Assembly (NCBI RefSeq): GCF_040581415.1
Contig: NZ_CP114014.1
Coordinates: forward strand, 1,736,001-1,800,000
Origin: Paraconexibacter sp040581415
Lineage (GTDB): Bacteria; Actinomycetota; Thermoleophilia; Solirubrobacterales; Solirubrobacteraceae
Reading direction: 5' to 3'
Length of the DNA stretch: 64,000 nt
Of this stretch, positions 60,043 through 64,000 are shown piece after piece (position 1 is the stretch's first letter; each line of letters opens with the position of its first letter). Under the pieces are notes generated by a model. The model saw only the letters and a list, made by a program, of their open reading frames with translations. It was not told where the DNA came from and did not search any database. The translations under genes were made by a program, and so were the position numbers.

Positions 60043-60972
60043 CTAGGAGTCGCTGGTCTCCGGCGGGTGCTCGGGCGGCATCGCGGCCAGCATGCTGGAG
60101 ACGAGCGCGACCGGGGCCCAGCGCTCGCGACCGCGACGGGTGACGGCGAACGCGCGGAGCGTCGCACCCGGGTCGCGAAGGCCGATGAGGTGCAGCCCGG
60201 GATGCGGTGGGTGGTCGGCGGGCAGCAGGCCGACGCCGAGGCCGGCCAGGATGAGCTCCTGGACGAGCTCGAGGCCGTCGGCGCGGTGGGCGATCGTCGG
60301 CGCGAAGCCGGCGATCGAGGCGATCGTCCGGACGGCCTGCTCGTCAGCGGTGTTGCGGGAGTTGACGATCCAGTCGTGGCCGGCGTAGCGCCGGGCAACG
60401 TCCGGGGACGCCGACGCGGCCGGCTGCGGCGGGGCTCCGTCCGGGCCGGCCGGCACGGCAAGCGCCCACGGCGCGGTCCACAGCGGCGTCGGGACCAGCG
60501 CGTCGTCGAACGTGTGCGGGGCGAGGTCGTAGTCGTAGACCAGCGCAAGGTCGACCTCGTCCGCGGCCAGCAGCGCGAACGCCTCGGGGGGCTCGTGCTC
60601 GTGGATGCGGAAGTGCACCGCCGGGTGCTCGACGGCGATCTGCCGGGCGATCGGCACGAGCATGCGCCGGATCGCGGTCGCGAACCCGGCGACGCGGACG
60701 GTCCCGGCCGGGGCCGCGCCCGGGTCGAGGTCGACGCGCGCCGCCTCGACCGCGGCCAGGATCACGGCCGCGTGGTCGGCGAGGCGCCGGCCGGCAGGGG
60801 TGAGGCGGACCCGTCGCCCGTCCGGCTCGAGCAAGGGGGTGCCGGCCTCGCGTGCAAGGGTCGCCAGCTGCTGCGAGACGGTCGACGTCGTGTAGCCGAG
60901 CTCGTCGCCGACGGCGCGCATCGAGCCGTGACGCGACAGCTCGAGCAGGAGCCGCAGGCGGTGAAGGTCCAT
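60043..60972 (-). CDS. LysR family transcriptional regulator
   Basis: A 309-residue regulator. Winged helix at 1-62 (MDLHRLRLLLELSRHGSMRA, then LGYTTSTVSQQLATL), effector domain from about 90 (GTVRVAGFATAIRR). The ATG at 60972 fits the family start. Divergent from the EamA exporter gene with a 74-bp gap, the usual LysR target arrangement. Confidence 0.9.
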   Translation of the reverse strand: MDLHRLRLLLELSRHGSMRAVGDELGYTTSTVSQQLATLAREAGTPLLEPDGRRVRLTPAGRRLADHAAVILAAVEAARVDLDPGAAPAGTVRVAGFATAIRRMLVPIARQIAVEHPAVHFRIHEHEPPEAFALLAADEVDLALVYDYDLAPHTFDDALVPTPLWTAPWALAVPAGPDGAPPQPAASASPDVARRYAGHDWIVNSRNTADEQAVRTIASIAGFAPTIAHRADGLELVQELILAGLGVGLLPADHPPHPGLHLIGLRDPGATLRAFAVTRRGRERWAPVALVSSMLAAMPPEHPPETSDS

Positions 60973-61046
60973 CGCACCATTGTCCGGCAGGACCGAACGG
61001 TACGTCAACGAATCCGGCGTGGACGCTGACGATCATCGGCGCTGTA

Positions 61047-61907
61047 GTGCTCCAGGTGCACAAGCTCACATCGACGCGCGCCGGGGCCGGGATGGCGGTC
61101 GTCTCGATGCTCTGCGTGCAGGTCGGGATCGCCGCGTCGGTCGGCCTCTTCGATCAGCTGGGGCCTGCGGGGGTTGCGTCGCTCCGCCTGGTCTGGGCCG
61201 GGGTGCTGCTGCTGGTCATCGTCCGCCCGCGGGTGCGGACCTTCTCACGGGTGGCGCTGAAGACCGCCGGACTGCTCGGCCTGGTCACCGCCGGCGTGAC
61301 GCTGTCGTTCATGGCCGCCGTCGACCACCTGCCGCTCGGGACCGCCGTCGCGCTCGAGTTCCTCGGTCCGCTGGGGGTCGCGGTGGTCACCGGGCACGGA
61401 GCGAGCGCGCGGTGGCCGGCGGTCGCCGCGGCAGGCGTCCTCCTGCTGACCGAGCCGTGGAGCGGAGCGGTCAGCGCGATCGGGGTCGGCTTCGCGCTCA
61501 CCGCCGCATGCAGCTGGGCTGCGTACATCGTCCTCACCCAACGGGTCGGCGACGAGCTCGCCGGCATCACCGGCCTGGCCGTCAGCATGCCGGTCGCCGC
61601 GCTCGCGTCGCTGCTCGTCGCCGGACCGCCACTCGCCGCCGACCTCACCCCAGGGCTCCTCCTCGCCGGGCTCGGCCTCGCCCTCCTGCTGCCGGTGATC
61701 CCGTTCGCGCTCGAGATGCTCGCCCTCCGGCGCCTCACCACCGCGGCCTTCGGGACGCTCATGTGCCTCGAGCCCGCGTTCGCCGTCCTCGTCGGCCTGC
61801 TGTTCCTCGGGCAGGTGCCCGGCGCGCTCGCGGCCGCCGGCGTGCTGCTGGTGATGATCGCGGGGGCCGGGGCCGAACGCGCCGGCGCCCGCTCGGACAG
61901 GCCGTGA
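61047..61907 (+). CDS. EamA/RhtA-type exporter
   Basis: A 286-residue DMT-superfamily transporter with ten helices in two EamA halves (about 15-130 and 145-275). AVDHLPLGTAVALEFLGPLGVAV near 92-114 and TTAAFGTLMCLEPAFAVLVG near 232-251 are typical of RhtA-like homoserine/threonine exporters. GTG 61047 gives a proper N-terminus. Regulated presumably by the divergent LysR. Confidence 0.87.
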   Translation: MLQVHKLTSTRAGAGMAVVSMLCVQVGIAASVGLFDQLGPAGVASLRLVWAGVLLLVIVRPRVRTFSRVALKTAGLLGLVTAGVTLSFMAAVDHLPLGTAVALEFLGPLGVAVVTGHGASARWPAVAAAGVLLLTEPWSGAVSAIGVGFALTAACSWAAYIVLTQRVGDELAGITGLAVSMPVAALASLLVAGPPLAADLTPGLLLAGLGLALLLPVIPFALEMLALRRLTTAAFGTLMCLEPAFAVLVGLLFLGQVPGALAAAGVLLVMIAGAGAERAGARSDRP

Positions 61908-62010
61908 GCGTCGTCGCGCCCAGTCAGAAGCGACGAGGCGTCGCGTTTCGGCGGGCCGGGTACCGCCGCCGCAGAAGCCCACCGTCCCTGTCAGACGAAA
62001 GACCTCCGCC

Positions 62011-63486
62011 ATGCCGTCAGCAGTTCGTAGAGGGGCCGCGCTCGCTGCTCTGGTGTCCGTCGTGGCAGTCGCGGCACCGGCCGCCGCAAGCGGCGCGCAG
62101 GCGTCGGTGCAGGCCCGCGTCGCCAAGTGCCCGAAGCTGCCGGCCGGGGTGAAGGAGGGCAAGGACGTGCGGTGCTACGCGGTGCGCCAGCCGCTGCGCC
62201 ACGGCCGCCGACCGGACGACCAGCGGAAGGTCACCATCGGCGTCACGCGCGCCGTGGCGCTGAGGCACACCAGCGCCCCGCCGCTGATCTTCCTGTCCGG
62301 CGGCCCGGGCGAGCCGAACGCGCAGAACGTCCTGGCGGCTGTGAAGCCCAAGCAGCCGAACGCGCTGTCCAGCCTGCGCCGCACGCGGGACATCTATTTC
62401 ATCGAGCAGCGCGGGGTCGGCCTGTCGAGGCCCGAGCTCAGCTGCGAGAAGGAGATGAAGGCCGCAACGTCGATCCCGGGCACCGATGCGGAGATCAGCG
62501 CCTTGGTGATCGCGACCTACGAGGCCTGCGCCGGCCGCCTCAAGCGCCAGGGCATCGACCTGGGCGGGTTCACCACCGCCCAGATCGCGCAGGACCTCGA
62601 CAGCGTGCGCCGCGCGCTGCACATCGGACGGGCCGACGTGCAGGCGACGTCGTACGGCACGAAGGTCGCGCTCGCGGCCGCGCAGCGCAACCCGAAGTGG
62701 ATCCGGCGGATGTTGCTGGTGTCGACGATCGACCCGCGCGCGAACTTCGCCCTCGACGCGCCGGGGAACCTCGTCCGTGCCGTCAACACCCTCAACGCCA
62801 CCTGCAACCTCACCAGCTGCCGCACGCGCTACGGCAACCTGCGGGAGAAGCTCGACGCCGGCATCGAGTCCCTCGCCCAGGCTCCGCTCACCAGTCCGGC
62901 CGCACCCGGACAGGTCCTGACGGCGGGTCTCGCGATCACGAAGGTGTTCAGCGCCTTCTACACCAAGCAGGGCATCGATCAGCTTCCGTCGCTCATCAGC
63001 GCGATCGCCCGTCGCGATCCCAAGCTGCTCAAGGCCGGCGACGCGGGCGCCACCGCCGGCCTGGTGACCGGCCAGGAGTACTCGGTGCTCTGCGGCGAGG
63101 AGCTCTCCCACCTGACCGCGGCGCGGATCGCCCGCGCCAGCGCGTCGCTGCCCAGCTACGCCCGGACCTTCGCCGGGACCCAGACCACGCTCGGGCTGCC
63201 GGCTGTCTCCATCTGCAAGGCGTTCGATCGCAAGCCCCAGGTCGCGCGCCCGACCGGGCTCAGCAACGTGCGCATGCCGGTGTTGCTGGTGTCCGGCTCG
63301 CTGGACCAGGTGACGCCGCCGAGCTACGCCGCGGCCGTGCGCAAGCGGCTGCCGCGCGCCACCAGCATCACGCTGCCGGCCGGGCACTCGGCGGTCAACA
63401 ACGTCGGGCCGTGCGGCCAGAAGCTCGTCGTCGCGTTCTTCGACGTCAAGCGCCTGCCGCAGTGCCCGAAGCAGCGCCGGAACTGA
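62011..63486 (+). CDS. Secreted S33-type alpha/beta hydrolase
   Basis: A 491-residue exported hydrolase. Signal peptide ends near residue 30 (AASGAQA). Oxyanion segment FLSGGPGEPN near 94-103, FIEQRGVGLS near 130-139, nucleophile Ser214 in ATSYGT (the first Gly of the usual G-x-S-x-G is Ala), acid Asp432 in SGSLDQVTP and His459 in PAGHSAV. Six or more Cys suggest disulfides. Members are tripeptidyl or prolyl aminopeptidases. Activity is likely as the triad is complete. Confidence 0.88.
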   Translation: MPSAVRRGAALAALVSVVAVAAPAAASGAQASVQARVAKCPKLPAGVKEGKDVRCYAVRQPLRHGRRPDDQRKVTIGVTRAVALRHTSAPPLIFLSGGPGEPNAQNVLAAVKPKQPNALSSLRRTRDIYFIEQRGVGLSRPELSCEKEMKAATSIPGTDAEISALVIATYEACAGRLKRQGIDLGGFTTAQIAQDLDSVRRALHIGRADVQATSYGTKVALAAAQRNPKWIRRMLLVSTIDPRANFALDAPGNLVRAVNTLNATCNLTSCRTRYGNLREKLDAGIESLAQAPLTSPAAPGQVLTAGLAITKVFSAFYTKQGIDQLPSLISAIARRDPKLLKAGDAGATAGLVTGQEYSVLCGEELSHLTAARIARASASLPSYARTFAGTQTTLGLPAVSICKAFDRKPQVARPTGLSNVRMPVLLVSGSLDQVTPPSYAAAVRKRLPRATSITLPAGHSAVNNVGPCGQKLVVAFFDVKRLPQCPKQRRN

Positions 63487-63562
63487 TCAGGCGAGCGGGC
63501 GCGCAAAGACCCGGGTGGGAACCCTGATGTGAGGAGGGGTGCGCTGCGACAGCATGCGGCCC

Positions 63563-64000
63563 ATGCGACGCCTCCTGCTGCTCCTCGCCCTGTCCCCGCT
63601 CGTCCTGCTCGTCGGTTGCGGCGACAGCAACTCGGACTCCACCGGGGGCACGTCCGCCACCACGGCCGTGACGACGACGATCGCCGCCGCCCCCGATACC
63701 GACGCGGCCGCCGCCTGGTCCGGGAGCTGGCGGTCGTCGTTTGGGGCGATGGAGCTGTCCGCGGGAGCCGACGGCAGGGTCACCGGGACCTACGCGTACT
63801 GCGGCGGCACCGTCACCGGCACCGTGTCGGGGACGGTCTTCACCGGCACCTGGGCCGAGGACCCGTCCTCCGGAAGCTGTCAGAAGCGGGGCGCGACCGC
63901 GGACACCTCCGGCGACTTCACCTTCACGATGAACGGCGACGGGACGTCGTTCGAGGGCAGCTGGACCTACGCCGACGGCCGGAAGAACAGCGGCGGCGAC
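63563..64000 (+). CDS. Lipoprotein, cut by window end
   Basis: The frame is open for 146 codons to the last base. A lipoprotein signal (MRRLLLLLALSPLVLLVGC, lipobox LVGC with Cys19) is followed by a Ser/Thr/Ala linker and a beta-rich domain with repeated WxGxW-type strands (AAWSGSWRSSF, GTVFTGTWAED, SFEGSWTYADG) and two Cys. Such strand repeats resemble small lipocalin-like or glycine-rich barrels. Function unknown; the C-terminus is missing. ATG 63554 is an alternative start. Confidence 0.75.
   Translation, partial: MRRLLLLLALSPLVLLVGCGDSNSDSTGGTSATTAVTTTIAAAPDTDAAAAWSGSWRSSFGAMELSAGADGRVTGTYAYCGGTVTGTVSGTVFTGTWAEDPSSGSCQKRGATADTSGDFTFTMNGDGTSFEGSWTYADGRKNSGGD

Overview
The window is a very GC-rich bacterial chromosome segment with short intergenic gaps and frequent 4-bp ATGA or GTGA start/stop overlaps. 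A complete actinobacterial-type mce operon, TadE-like pseudopilins, the PstSCAB-PhoU operon, CHAD proteins beside polyphosphate kinase, and secreted proteins of a style common in Solirubrobacterales together suggest an actinomycetote, most likely class Thermoleophilia. The class assignment is inference: no rRNA or tRNA gene was recognised.

Layout. 1-434: non-coding, with two REP-like 47-bp repeats. 435-2088: ABC-2 exporter. 2118-6420: polyphosphate block (Ppx/GppA phosphatase, two half-size CHAD proteins, PPK1), the last three genes coupled by ATGA overlaps. 6594-8631: secreted and membrane proteins of unknown function. 8660-17116: acyl-CoA and small-molecule catabolism (two crotonases, two acyl-CoA dehydrogenases, an SDR, a P450) with TetR and GAF-LuxR regulators and several strong palindromes. 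17201-25385: VOC protein, ECF sigma factor with a SnoaL-like tail, STAS protein, desaturase, ABC-F ATPase, AbiEi/DUF559 protein, GH31 glycosidase. 25510-31974: repeat-bearing secreted protein, then a four-gene glycan or glycolipid operon headed by a PHP-GT4 fusion. 32070-39467: phosphate region (DUF47/PhoU-like protein, stand-alone PhoB-type DNA-binding domain, pstSCAB-phoU, full response regulator). 40062-44013: Tad-like locus interrupted by a vapBC module and ending in a TadG-like/VanY/lytic-transglycosylase fusion. 44319-46327: SF2 helicase plus HNH protein between diverged repeats. 46662-59019: TetR gene, then an 11-gene coupled operon (two YrbE permeases, six Mce proteins, one membrane protein, heme-copper oxidase subunit III and IV-like proteins). 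59347-64000: PlsC acyltransferase, LysR/EamA pair, S33 hydrolase, and a lipoprotein cut by the window end.

How it fits together. Phosphate is the strongest theme. PHO-box-like 11-bp direct repeats lie upstream of the PhoB-type domain gene, of pstS, of the response regulator and, more tentatively, of the PHP-GT4 operon. With ppx, CHAD, CHAD and ppk1 this would join phosphate uptake, polyphosphate storage and possibly envelope glycan remodelling. A second theme is the envelope: Mce lipid import, the Tad-like locus with its peptidoglycan-active fusion, PlsC and the desaturase.

Most novel-looking items: the Tad/VanY/SLT fusion and the vapBC insertion that appears to have rebuilt its 5' end from a decayed tadE copy; the LuxR-type gene whose start codon sits in the centre of a 28-bp palindrome; the split CHAD pair; the PHO-box network; and the mce operon that ends in oxidase-type subunits.
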